Shown: positions 1 to 6,080 of the stretch, piece by piece | Layout of the letters: the number at the start of each line of letters is the position of its first letter | Position numbering within the stretch: the first letter of the stretch is position 1 | Origin: Candidatus Dojkabacteria bacterium | Lineage (GTDB): Bacteria > Patescibacteriota > Dojkabacteria > SC72 > JAFGCJ01 | Direction of reading: 5' to 3' | Length of the DNA: 6,615 nucleotides | Assembly (NCBI GenBank): GCA_028696915.1 | Contig: JAQVGB010000054.1 | Location: 1 to 6,615 of the forward strand | Notes under the pieces: generated by a model | What the model saw: the letters and a program-made list of their open reading frames with translations, nothing else | Database searches by the model: none | What the model was told of the DNA's origin: nothing | Position numbers and translations under genes: made by a program

Positions 1-1310
1 AGACTGGTCGGCTTCAGCCGTTTCCCACCGCATTCACTGCATACGATTTCCCGCATGAACTTCTCGGTCTCCTGCCGGATATAGTCGGAATTTGTCTCGC
101 GGTACCTGCGCTCCATCTGCGGGATAAGTCCTTCGTACCGGGTCGGATAGCGGACCGGTTGCCCACTGCGTGATGTGTACTCGATCGCATACGAGTCCTT
201 TGCGCCCTTTCCGAACATGATCAGATCGAAGATCTCCTTTGGAAGCTGGCCGATCCGGGTCCGTAAACTGAAGTTGTGGGAGTGGGCGACCGATTCGAGC
301 CTTCTCAACGTCCAGCTGTCACTGGTGGTCATTTTCGACCAGGGAAACAACCCTCCCTCGGTGATCGAGAGGTTGGGGTTATAGGTCAGTTCGGGAACGA
401 TCTGCTTTATCGAGCCGATACCGCTACAGCGCGGACAGGCGCCATGTGGTGAATTGAATGAAAACGTGTGAGGTTGGACTTCCGGGAACGATATGCCGCA
501 GACCGGACAGCTGTTGTGCTCAGAGTAGAAGTGCTCTGTGTCGCCAATGATCGCGTTGACCTCTCCGTCTGCCTGTGTTGTTGCAATTTCGACCGCATCG
601 GTGACGCGTTTGAGGAAATTCGCCTGCTCGTCCTTTGAGAACGACTGCCGGTGTGTCAGACGGTCGACGATAATGTCGATTGAGTGCTTTTCATACTTTT
701 TGAGCTTGATGTCCTCTTCGAGATGCCGGATCTCTCCGTCGACGCGCACGCGCAAAAAACCTTTCGAAAGAAGACCTTCCAGTAGCTCCTGGTACTCCCC
801 TTTCCGGTCTTTGACGATCGGGGCGAGAATCTGGACGTTTGTGCCTTCTGTGCTGGCCGCTTTGACAATGGTGTCTGCAATCTGCTGAATTGACTGTGCC
901 TCGACCGGCCGACCGCAGTTCGGGCAGTGGGCCCTGCCGATACGTGCGAATAGAAGCCGCAGGTAGTCGTTAATCTCGGTGATCGTGCCGACCGTGGAGC
1001 GGGGGTTCGATCCGGCTGTTTTCTGGTCGATGGAAATTGCCGGTGAAAGTCCGGTGATGACCTCGACATCCGGCTTCTCCATCAGCTGAAGGAACTGACG
1101 GGCGTATGAAGAAAGGGACTCAACGTAGCGCCGCTGACCTTCGGCGAACAGCGTGTCGAACGCAAGCGATGATTTGCCGCTCCCCGATACCCCGGTGATC
1201 ACTACGAATTTGTACTTTGGAATAGTAACCGAGATGTCGCGGAGATTATGGATTTTCGCTCCTTTTATCGTGATGTGAGAGGTTTCTTCGGGTTTTATTC
1301 GGTTCGGCAT
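1..1310 (-). CDS. uvrA: UvrA, excinuclease ABC subunit A (N-terminal 436 codons, cut by window edge)
   Basis: This is the DNA-damage recognition ATPase of nucleotide excision repair; it dimerises, loads UvrB at the lesion and acts in the cytoplasm. Translation from the ATG at 1310 gives a typical UvrA N-terminus: Walker A GVSGSGKSS at residues 40-48, followed by the conserved RRYVESLSSYARQFL segment (60-74) and the SPAISIDQK Q-loop region (89-97). A CPNC pair lies at 129-132. The UvrB-binding domain follows (about 131-245), including LAPIVKDRKGEY at 162-173. A zinc module has Cys268, Cys271, Cys292 and Cys295 with the usual 20-residue spacing. The visible part ends in the CSECGGKRLKP segment (Cys424, Cys427) that precedes the ABC signature region. 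All key residues are present and the frame is intact. About the last half (a full protein is usually 930-950 residues) lies beyond the left edge. The start is fixed by homology and by an extended -10 box just upstream. I see no LexA-like box. Confidence 0.97.
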   Translation of the reverse strand, partial: MPNRIKPEETSHITIKGAKIHNLRDISVTIPKYKFVVITGVSGSGKSSLAFDTLFAEGQRRYVESLSSYARQFLQLMEKPDVEVITGLSPAISIDQKTAGSNPRSTVGTITEINDYLRLLFARIGRAHCPNCGRPVEAQSIQQIADTIVKAASTEGTNVQILAPIVKDRKGEYQELLEGLLSKGFLRVRVDGEIRHLEEDIKLKKYEKHSIDIIVDRLTHRQSFSKDEQANFLKRVTDAVEIATTQADGEVNAIIGDTEHFYSEHNSCPVCGISFPEVQPHTFSFNSPHGACPRCSGIGSIKQIVPELTYNPNLSITEGGLFPWSKMTTSDSWTLRRLESVAHSHNFSLRTRIGQLPKEIFDLIMFGKGAKDSYAIEYTSRSGQPVRYPTRYEGLIPQMERRYRETNSDYIRQETEKFMREIVCSECGGKRLKPTS

Positions 1311-1316
1311 TGCTCC

Positions 1317-1325
1317 AGTATATCA
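1317..1325 (-). promoter_or_regulatory. Extended -10 promoter of uvrA
   Basis: On the minus strand this reads TGA-TATACT, an extended -10 element with TGN followed by a 5/6 hexamer. The hexamer ends only six bases before the uvrA ATG, so transcription would begin at or next to the start codon. No good -35 is visible at 16-18 bases (TTGTGC is the best, 3/6), as is common with extended -10 promoters. The GGAG between the box and ATG is too close to serve as a normal ribosome binding site. Assignment is by eye. Confidence 0.5.
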
Positions 1326-1373
1326 CAAAATAGTGCGTGCACAAGTGCAGATGGATATTGTACCAGAAAGTAA

Positions 1374-1400
1374 CCATATCAGCTCGCATAGCTGACGTGG
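1374..1400 (-). terminator. Hairpin directly after the XRE gene stop codon, possible weak terminator
   Basis: The inverted repeat TCAGCT (1379-1384) / AGCTGA (1390-1395) with loop CGCAT is extended by CCA/TGG (1374-1376 and 1398-1400) across a 2-base mismatch. It begins on the base after the TGA of the upstream regulator. On the minus strand it is followed by TTACTTTCT, a broken T tract, so it is only a fair candidate for intrinsic termination. It could instead be an mRNA 3'-end stabiliser between the regulator and uvrA. Confidence 0.4.
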
Positions 1401-1703
1401 TCACTTGGATAGTTCTTGTCGGATTGCCTGAATTTCATTAAGAAGTTTCGACACTGTCTGCTCCATTGTGGCGATCCGTGACTCAACTTTGTAGTCCGGT
1501 GCGTTTTCTTTTATGAAATAGTCGATGGGCTTGTTCAGTTCTTCCGCTATTCGAATAAGGGTTTCAAGCGGAGGAATGGTCCGTGATGCTTCGTATGCGC
1601 TGACTGCCTTGTCGGAGAGTCCGAGCGACATGCCGAGGTCCTTTTGGGAGATTCCCTGTTCTTCGCGCGCCTTCTTGATTTTTTTACCTATGTCACTGAG
1701 CAT
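1401..1703 (-). CDS. XRE-family helix-turn-helix transcriptional regulator with C-terminal coiled coil
   Basis: A 100-residue cytoplasmic DNA-binding protein. Residues 4-62 form a complete Cro/CI-type HTH: IGKKIKKAREEQGISQKDLGMSLGLSDKAVSAYE gives helices 1-4, with the recognition helix around SDKAVSAYEASR, followed by the characteristic IPPLETLIRIAEELNKPIDYFI. Residues 70-98 (VESRIATMEQTVSKLLNEIQAIRQEL) have a heptad pattern suited to dimerisation. No peptidase or ligand domain is attached, so it is not LexA-like. It lies 33 bases after the 441-residue gene and upstream of uvrA, all on the same strand, and could be partly co-transcribed with either. The start is chosen because the HTH begins at once and a TATAAT box lies 10 bases upstream, leaving almost no leader. 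An inverted repeat over that box suggests self-repression. Its targets are unknown; control of uvrA is possible but nothing in the sequence shows it. Confidence 0.93.
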   Translation of the reverse strand: MLSDIGKKIKKAREEQGISQKDLGMSLGLSDKAVSAYEASRTIPPLETLIRIAEELNKPIDYFIKENAPDYKVESRIATMEQTVSKLLNEIQAIRQELSK

Positions 1704-1713
1704 GTCAGGTTGG

Positions 1714-1730
1714 ATTATACCTTAAGTATA
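1714..1730 (-). promoter_or_regulatory. Promoter of the XRE gene with overlapping operator-like inverted repeat
   Basis: The minus strand has a perfect TATAAT (1714-1719) ending 10 bases before the ATG, so the expected transcript has a leader of only about four bases. The -35 region is poor (TTCTAA, 3/6). Overlapping the -10 is an inverted repeat with arms TATAC (1716-1720) and GTATA (1726-1730) around CTTAA. The half-site centres are 10 bp apart, one helical turn, as expected for a dimeric HTH repressor. The region also touches the 3' end of the preceding gene (stop at 1737-1739). Confidence 0.5.
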
Positions 1731-1736
1731 TGTGAT

Positions 1737-3062
1737 TTAGAAGAATCGCGAGAGAATGCTTTTCAAAATTTCCATAAAACGGCTTGAAACTTGATTATTC
1801 TTGGCTTGGATGTCGGGAGCGAATTCGTCAGGTGCAACGGGCGAATTGCCGGTTGTAAAAATCGGGTCACGGGAAGGCTGAACGGGCTCGTTGGGTTCTT
1901 CCGTCGGTGTTCGGGACTCTGTTTCACTATCTGGTTGATTTGGGTCGGGAACACTGGCTACTGTCTCGTGAATGTTTTGCGTTGGTGCTGGTGTAGTGGC
2001 GGGTTCTGTTGGATGGACGGGAGCCGGAATTCCCTGTGTAACAGATGCACTATACCGCTGACCTCGCTGTGACATTTCTGCCTGAACCCGCTGAGTCAGT
2101 TGGTTACGGCACTGGGCAATGAGCTGGTTTTTCTCCCGCAGGAGGTTGCTGAGTTCCTTAAATTCTTCAAGCTGGTCCTTGATCTGTCCCTCGAGCATTC
2201 GCACCCGGGTCTCAAGCTGTTCGGAACGATCTTTGAGATCGGCGTATTCCCGCCCTTTCTTCATCATGTCCTTGTGCTCCGCGGATGTGATGAGCTGTTT
2301 TCTGATCTGGTCCTCTCCAAGCGTGCTGTATTTATAATAGTTGATATCGCGGGTATCCGGTTTTCTGCAAAGAATTTCGTCGTAGACCTTTTCGATCATT
2401 TGGACGCGCTCTTCCGGCGTCAGGCGTTTTTGCGTGCTACCCTGTGCTGGACGTTGGCCGAAGCCGCCCGATCCGTAGTCACCCATTCCCATTCCACCGT
2501 ACCCGCTCCCGCCGAATCCACCACCGCCCATACCTCCACTACCAAACGGATCGTCATATCCGAAGTCATTCCCGCCTCCCCCCCAGTCGTCCCATGCTCC
2601 TGAGCTCCCTCCGCCCGTGGGATTATTCATGGGCGCGGGGGAAGGAAACGCTGAACTTCCCCGGGGAAATCCTCTCTGTGCTGATTTTTGAGAAATTTGT
2701 CCGGTTTGTCCCTGCTGGTTCTGCGATGACTGGAAATCTAACGGTTGCGGGTTGGTTGGGGCCGGGGCAGTCTGAACTGGAGCGTTCTGGTTGGAAGAAC
2801 CCCCTGTCTTTCGATCGGATTGGTCGCTGATATCGTCAGTAGCTGATACGGGCGGTGTTTGTGGTACGGGTCCTTGAGTAGCGGAATTGTGCTGGTCGTC
2901 GGTGCCGGAAGCCGGAGGAGTGACGGATGCAGAGGATGAAGAAACCGGTTCAACAGGTCCGGTCGTTTTTGCCGGATTTGACTTGTTTGACTTGTTCAAC
3001 GTAATACTCCCGGGCGGTATGGAGTGTTGTGGTTTTTGCGGTTTACGCTTATCGGTTGGCAT
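1737..3062 (-). CDS. Low-complexity Gly/Pro/Gln-rich protein with DUF4214-like segment and coiled coil
   Basis: A 441-residue protein of unknown function. Residues 1-148 are Pro/Ser/Thr/Gln-rich and look disordered. Residues 149-203 are a Gly-rich tract with scattered Tyr, Phe, Met and Asp (for example GGMGGGGFGGSGYGGMGMGDYG). Residues 213-270 are the only compact region: LTPEERVQMIEKVYDEILCRKPDTRDINYYK then a short helix pair ending at AEHKDMMKKG. This resembles the DUF4214-type motif (tyrosine, 'L-R-P-D' turn, then a helical second half). Residues 271-328 form a strong coiled coil (ADLKDRSEQLETRVRMLEGQIKDQLEE onward). Residues 335-425 are again Pro/Thr/Glu-rich, and the protein ends in an amphipathic helix (SSRFMEILKSILSRFF). 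There is no signal peptide or membrane span. The start is supported by AAGAAGG 12 bases upstream and a good extended -10. A scaffold, structural or condensate-like role is a guess from composition. Confidence 0.88.
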   Translation of the reverse strand: MPTDKRKPQKPQHSIPPGSITLNKSNKSNPAKTTGPVEPVSSSSASVTPPASGTDDQHNSATQGPVPQTPPVSATDDISDQSDRKTGGSSNQNAPVQTAPAPTNPQPLDFQSSQNQQGQTGQISQKSAQRGFPRGSSAFPSPAPMNNPTGGGSSGAWDDWGGGGNDFGYDDPFGSGGMGGGGFGGSGYGGMGMGDYGSGGFGQRPAQGSTQKRLTPEERVQMIEKVYDEILCRKPDTRDINYYKYSTLGEDQIRKQLITSAEHKDMMKKGREYADLKDRSEQLETRVRMLEGQIKDQLEEFKELSNLLREKNQLIAQCRNQLTQRVQAEMSQRGQRYSASVTQGIPAPVHPTEPATTPAPTQNIHETVASVPDPNQPDSETESRTPTEEPNEPVQPSRDPIFTTGNSPVAPDEFAPDIQAKNNQVSSRFMEILKSILSRFF

Positions 3063-3086
3063 TGCGTCGGGTGAACCTTCTTTGTG

Positions 3087-3116
3087 ATTATACCATTTCC
3101 CTACTGTGAGTGTATA
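3087..3116 (-). promoter_or_regulatory. Promoter of the 441-residue gene
   Basis: On the minus strand a perfect TATAAT (3087-3092) is preceded by TGG, giving the extended -10 TGN-TATAAT. A -35-like TATACA (3111-3116, 4/6 to TTGACA) lies 18 bases upstream. Transcription would start about 17 bases before the ATG. The short leader contains AAGAAGG, the only passable Shine-Dalgarno sequence among the genes here. The same TATAC and GTATA half-sites seen at the XRE promoter occur here too, but 18 bases apart. Confidence 0.6.
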
Positions 3117-3304
3117 TGGGCGAGGGGAGAGGTGTACTTCTACTGCTTCGTTCGTAGTTTTAGCCGCTATGACTACCGTGAATCAGAAATGCCTTCCGAT
3201 GTTACAATTGAAAGCGGTTCGCGGCACAGTTCTATGAAGCCGTTGTACCATTGCTGTGTAAATGTATCCTTCGGTGATTTCTGTGGAGGCTATTAAGGGT
3301 GGTC

Positions 3305-5092
3305 TTACTGGACAGCGATGGAATCAACATCGCTCCAAGGAAGTACATTGGTTGCATCATTTGCAGGGATCCATCTCCTGAACTGCATGTTATACAGTCC
3401 GGGTACCGGAGTGCTTACAAATATATGGCTTCCATTTTCAATATAGGCATTATTCAAAAAATACTCGGCACTATTGTTGATCTTCACTTTCAAGAACCCC
3501 CGGTAGTTGAAAGTCCTCATTAAGGGGGTTGAGCGATATCTGACAGTGGTCGTATAGGTACCGCCTTTTTGAACGACAGTCGGGCTGATAGATACATCCA
3601 ACTTTTCTCCGAGGTATGCTTCTTTCAATTTTAGTTCCACTGACGGATGAGCTATCTCATGCCCCGTGCAGTCGGGATCCGGAGGATTAAGTTTGGAGCA
3701 ATCATCAATAGAAAATACTACGTTTTTTGGGAAATATTTCGCCGCTATTTTTACTAACCCGATACCTTCCGCAAGATACCAGTCTTCGCGTAAATTAACT
3801 TCAAAAAACCTGATACGAATGGCAGGACCTTTGTAGACGGGGGTTTCAACATTCACCCTTGCATAATCGACCGACCAAGAGTTTGATCCCCATACTCTAT
3901 CGCACTGGTTTTCTTTGCATTTTTCTGGCATTGCATACTCCTTGCAAAAATCCTCCGAGAAGGGATGAACAAAATACTCAAACATAGATTGTTCGCGACT
4001 ACCCTTAAAGCTCCATCCTAAATTCAATTGTTTGGGAGACAGGATATATGGAGGATAAAGGGCACGATACTGCTCTTTGGTGGTCATATGGACACCATAT
4101 TGCATCGAAGGTTCACTAAATTGGACAAGACTGCTGAAAGGATTTGCGGAGTCTCTGGTGTATACTTTATAGCCCTTGGACCAAAGAAATTCTGTTTCCC
4201 AATTTGACTGCTTTTCAAAGGGAACAAGAAACCAACGATGATGAATGTTTTCGTTATTAGGTGCCCAATATCCGTACTCTTCAGATTTGGTTAGTCTCCA
4301 TGGTAATGTGTTTGTACCACAAACATTTTCCGGTGTTTCTATTTCAACCTTGCTGGTGAACGTTCGGGGGGACGGAAAGTAAGAACATGTCGTGAAATCA
4401 CTATTGTATAAACAATTATTGGTACCCTCAAACATCCAGTAGTTACCTGACTTCAAGTTCCAAAAAGTGTCCATTTGATAGGGGACAACTTTGCTCAGAA
4501 CTTCATTACTCCAGTCGACGTTTGATCGACTTGGTCTGAATCTAACATAGTAATAGTTGAGGCCAAAGGTCTTGTCTGTAGTGACTGTCACCGATCCGTC
4601 TTGTACATAGTGATCCGACCACCGGCCGGCGTGATCCGAACAATTCTGGGGATTGTAATAATCGCACAAGCGCAAGCTGAAATCGAGATATCCAGTGTAA
4701 TTTGAACCGTCAGGATTTTTAACTTCTAATTGATAGGACTCACCCTGTCGGATTGTCTCCGGAATGAGTGTAACAGTAAGACGTTGCGGTTTGTAAAGGA
4801 TGTCACGTATGTCTTTAAGAAAGCCGTTTTCCGGAAGACTGTCATTTCCTTGGACAGCAGTGCTTTCATGAAAGGTACCGATTTCCTGAGGACCACTTGT
4901 TTTTTGACTGCCATTGAAGCCTTCGATCCCACTGCTTTCTCGAGGTCCTGCTGTTTCTTGTACCGTGTTCTTTTCACGAAATACCAGCAACGAAAGCAAG
5001 ATCAAGACGGAAGCAATGGTGATCGCAACCAATGAATAAACGACAGGTTTCGATTTCTTAATGTGTTTAGGAATGAATGTCAGGAGGTTCAT
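3305..5092 (-). CDS. Membrane-anchored extracellular protein with two related Ig-like domains
   Basis: A 595-residue protein I cannot name. A short basic N-terminus (KHIKKSK) precedes one hydrophobic span at residues 16-38, with no lipobox and no clear cleavage site, so it is probably a signal anchor with the bulk outside the cell. Residues 40-95 are a Ser/Gly/Glu linker. Residues 104-204 and 497-595 are similar to each other (L-V-[TS]-x-x-P-x-x-[IV]-x-Q-G at the start, later G-[YF]-L, F-R and W-S) and look like beta-sandwich domains. Between them, residues 205-495 carry WNLKSGNYWMFEGTN near the front and WYLAEGIGLVKIAAKYF near the end. This pattern is known from secreted 'LK-x-GNYW ... GVGLVK' proteins of unknown function. 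There are ten Cys residues, all outside the membrane span (143, 151, 227, 236, 258, 383, 392, 397, 465, 475), consistent with disulfides. No catalytic motif is visible; adhesion or surface display is plausible. The start has a promoter immediately upstream and no Shine-Dalgarno sequence. Confidence 0.9.
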   Translation of the reverse strand: MNLLTFIPKHIKKSKPVVYSLVAITIASVLILLSLLVFREKNTVQETAGPRESSGIEGFNGSQKTSGPQEIGTFHESTAVQGNDSLPENGFLKDIRDILYKPQRLTVTLIPETIRQGESYQLEVKNPDGSNYTGYLDFSLRLCDYYNPQNCSDHAGRWSDHYVQDGSVTVTTDKTFGLNYYYVRFRPSRSNVDWSNEVLSKVVPYQMDTFWNLKSGNYWMFEGTNNCLYNSDFTTCSYFPSPRTFTSKVEIETPENVCGTNTLPWRLTKSEEYGYWAPNNENIHHRWFLVPFEKQSNWETEFLWSKGYKVYTRDSANPFSSLVQFSEPSMQYGVHMTTKEQYRALYPPYILSPKQLNLGWSFKGSREQSMFEYFVHPFSEDFCKEYAMPEKCKENQCDRVWGSNSWSVDYARVNVETPVYKGPAIRIRFFEVNLREDWYLAEGIGLVKIAAKYFPKNVVFSIDDCSKLNPPDPDCTGHEIAHPSVELKLKEAYLGEKLDVSISPTVVQKGGTYTTTVRYRSTPLMRTFNYRGFLKVKINNSAEYFLNNAYIENGSHIFVSTPVPGLYNMQFRRWIPANDATNVLPWSDVDSIAVQ

Positions 5093-5100
5093 AGCATGAA

Positions 5101-5128
5101 TCTATATTATAGTGTGTCCACCTGTCAA
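5101..5128 (-). promoter_or_regulatory. Promoter of the 595-residue surface protein gene
   Basis: The minus strand shows a perfect TTGACA (5123-5128) followed after 16 bases by TATAGA (5101-5106), which would start transcription about one or two bases before the ATG. An overlapping perfect TATAAT (5106-5111) is only 11 bases from TTGACA and would need a different, weak -35; it would give a leader of about six bases. Either reading gives a leaderless or nearly leaderless mRNA. Confidence 0.55.
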
Positions 5129-5227
5129 TTTTTATCATGGGCGAGTTCAAATTCCGAGTGCAACGGTTAGAATGTAGGTAAGTGAAACTAATTAACTCGG
5201 TTAGATGCTAAATAATCGCTGGAGTCT

Positions 5228-5728
5228 TTACCCAAACTTGATAGTGCAATCCCCCGTAACTCTGAAGAGAGGCCATGTGACGGTACTTCCGTCAATTTGT
5301 GAAGCCCACTTAATGAAACCCAAATACTTATGAATTCCAGCCATTTCTCGTGTTCTCTGGAATGCTTCTGTGTTGTCGCGAATTTGGTGGGGAAGAATAC
5401 AAGTTACCGCTCCTGTTAAATTCTGAGATCCTGTCCAGTTTGCAAGATTTCGTAATGCGGGATCACCTCTGTGTTCCGAAGGGATCGATCCTCTTTGTCC
5501 AAGAAATACAAAAGGAACCAAAACGTGGCTATTTGTACCGTCGTCCCAAAGCCCTACAAGTACTACTTCTCCAGGTTCGGGTCTGTTAGTTTGATAATCC
5601 GCAAGTGTAAGTAGACCATCAACTTCGTCTCCTCCTGCTGGGCGTGGTGCACCCTCTTCGTTCGCAATCATTAATTGAAAACCAAGACCTTTGTCTAATG
5701 TATAAACATTTCCTCTATGTGTCAGCAT
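5228..5728 (-). CDS. Hypothetical protein, 166 residues, family not recognised
   Basis: A soluble-looking protein without signal peptide or membrane span. I do not recognise its family. The front half is rich in predicted strands (NVYTLDKGLGFQLMIANEEG, then PGEVVLVGLWDDGTNSHVLVPFVFLG at about 52-77). A more polar part follows with NLANWTGSQNLTGAVTCILP (about 94-113), then one likely helix (DNTEAFQRTREMAGIHKYL, about 118-136) and a short C-terminal strand region (TWPLFRVTGDCTIKFG). There are two Cys residues (110 and 161). The overall look is a small beta-barrel or beta-sandwich. It stands alone: an in-frame stop at 5747-5749 limits the start to the ATG at 5728. No Shine-Dalgarno sequence precedes it, but a near-consensus promoter lies 37-65 bases upstream. 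That and the clean frame argue that it is a real expressed gene. It borders the repeat-rich accessory stretch on its 5' side. Confidence 0.75.
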   Translation of the reverse strand: MLTHRGNVYTLDKGLGFQLMIANEEGAPRPAGGDEVDGLLTLADYQTNRPEPGEVVLVGLWDDGTNSHVLVPFVFLGQRGSIPSEHRGDPALRNLANWTGSQNLTGAVTCILPHQIRDNTEAFQRTREMAGIHKYLGFIKWASQIDGSTVTWPLFRVTGDCTIKFG

Positions 5729-5764
5729 TGTTGTGTGGAGGTAAACTTAGTGGTCCGAGACCAT

Positions 5765-5793
5765 ATTATAGGCTACGTTAAGGGCGGTGTAAA
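5765..5793 (-). promoter_or_regulatory. Sigma70-type promoter of the 166-residue gene
   Basis: The minus strand reads TTTACA (5788-5793), a 17-base spacer, then a perfect TATAAT (5765-5770). This is the strongest promoter match in the window. Transcription should start near 5758, giving a leader of about 30 bases before the ATG at 5728. The leader has no Shine-Dalgarno sequence. Confidence 0.7.
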
Positions 5794-5830
5794 GCTCTAG
5801 GAGGAGATAGTACCTGCTTTTCACCGAGTC

Positions 5831-5889
5831 CCTGTCCAGCGTCCTATCCTCACGTTGTGAGGACATGCCGCAGGAGCGGGGGACGGGAT
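5831..5889. repeat. Structured repeat module, copy A (hairpin plus 17-mer)
   Basis: The module starts with CCTGTC (5831-5836). It then has a perfect 7-bp hairpin TCCTCAC-GTT-GTGAGGA (5847-5863), a 9-base spacer and the 17-mer GGAGCGGGGGACGGGAT (5873-5889). The same order recurs in copy B at 5989-6044 with an identical loop and 17-mer but a different, still perfectly paired stem. Read on the minus strand the 17-mer is ATCCCGTCCCCCGCTCC, like the 3' end of a tRNA. There is no tRNA body next to it. No convincing coding sequence overlaps it; the plus-strand frame through it needs a GTG inside the hairpin. Confidence 0.7.
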
Positions 5890-5944
5890 GGCCTCTCTTC
5901 GTTCGGCGCTACTCTGTTTGGATTATTGTGGTGTAGAGCGCACC

Positions 5945-5968
5945 TTGCCTTCGCCTTCGCTCAGGCAA
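5945..5968. repeat. Hairpin between the two repeat modules
   Basis: The inverted repeat TTGCCT (5945-5950) / AGGCAA (5963-5968) encloses a 12-base loop, TCGCCTTCGCTC. It lies between copies A and B. It could be a third structured element of the same transcript or an independent intergenic hairpin. Confidence 0.45.
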
Positions 5969-5988
5969 TGGTTCTCATGTATCCAACT

Positions 5989-6044
5989 CCTGTCACCTAC
6001 TCCCGACGTTGTCGGGACTACGTGACTGGAGCGGGGGACGGGAT
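5989..6044. repeat. Structured repeat module, copy B (hairpin plus 17-mer)
   Basis: The module has CCTGTC (5989-5994), the perfect 7-bp hairpin TCCCGAC-GTT-GTCGGGA (6001-6017), a 10-base spacer and the 17-mer GGAGCGGGGGACGGGAT (6028-6044). Compared with copy A two stem pairs differ (T-A to C-G and C-G to G-C), with pairing kept. On the minus strand the 17-mer here is followed by A, completing CCA as in an encoded tRNA 3' end. The bases before it contain TTCGA, but in a palindrome rather than a normal T arm. Confidence 0.7.
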
Positions 6045-6061
6045 AAAGTTCGAACTTTTTT
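6045..6061 (+). terminator. Palindrome followed by T run next to copy B, weak terminator-like
   Basis: AAAGTTCGAACTTT (6045-6058) is a perfect 14-base palindrome that runs into six T residues (6056-6061) on the plus strand. The stem is short and AT-rich, so intrinsic termination would be weak. It could also be a protein-binding palindrome. Confidence 0.25.
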
Positions 6062-6080
6062 CATCTCCAACCCTATTTCT

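Noticed and set aside
175..1069. Several frames of 63-137 codons antisense to or out of frame with uvrA
   Set aside because: uvrA is clear by motif order across the whole stretch. The others are low-complexity Ser/Arg-rich shadows.
1333..1350. GTGC/GCAC inverted repeat upstream of uvrA as a damage-response operator
   Set aside because: The arms are four bases with a 2-base loop and do not match a known LexA box.
1791..3087. Plus-strand frames of up to 167 codons over the low-complexity gene
   Set aside because: They are opposite a repetitive Gly/Pro-coding sequence, which keeps antisense frames open. The minus-strand gene has the promoter, Shine-Dalgarno sequence and coiled coil.
3084..3296. 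Plus-strand 70-codon frame between the 441- and 595-residue genes
   Set aside because: It has no ribosome binding site, overlaps the promoter of the 441-residue gene and has random-looking composition. The 242-base gap otherwise shows only that promoter.
4726..5035. Frames of 83 and 101 codons over the linker of the 595-residue gene
   Set aside because: They lie in the repetitive Ser/Gly/Glu linker region and have no start signals; the long frame has a membrane anchor and a promoter.
5164..5211. Short direct repeat CGGTTAGA in the gap after the 166-residue gene
   Set aside because: Two imperfect copies of about eight bases with no structure; likely chance.
5847..6017. CRISPR array
   Set aside because: Only two modules 154 bases apart, with differing stems; the spacing and lack of further regular repeats do not fit.
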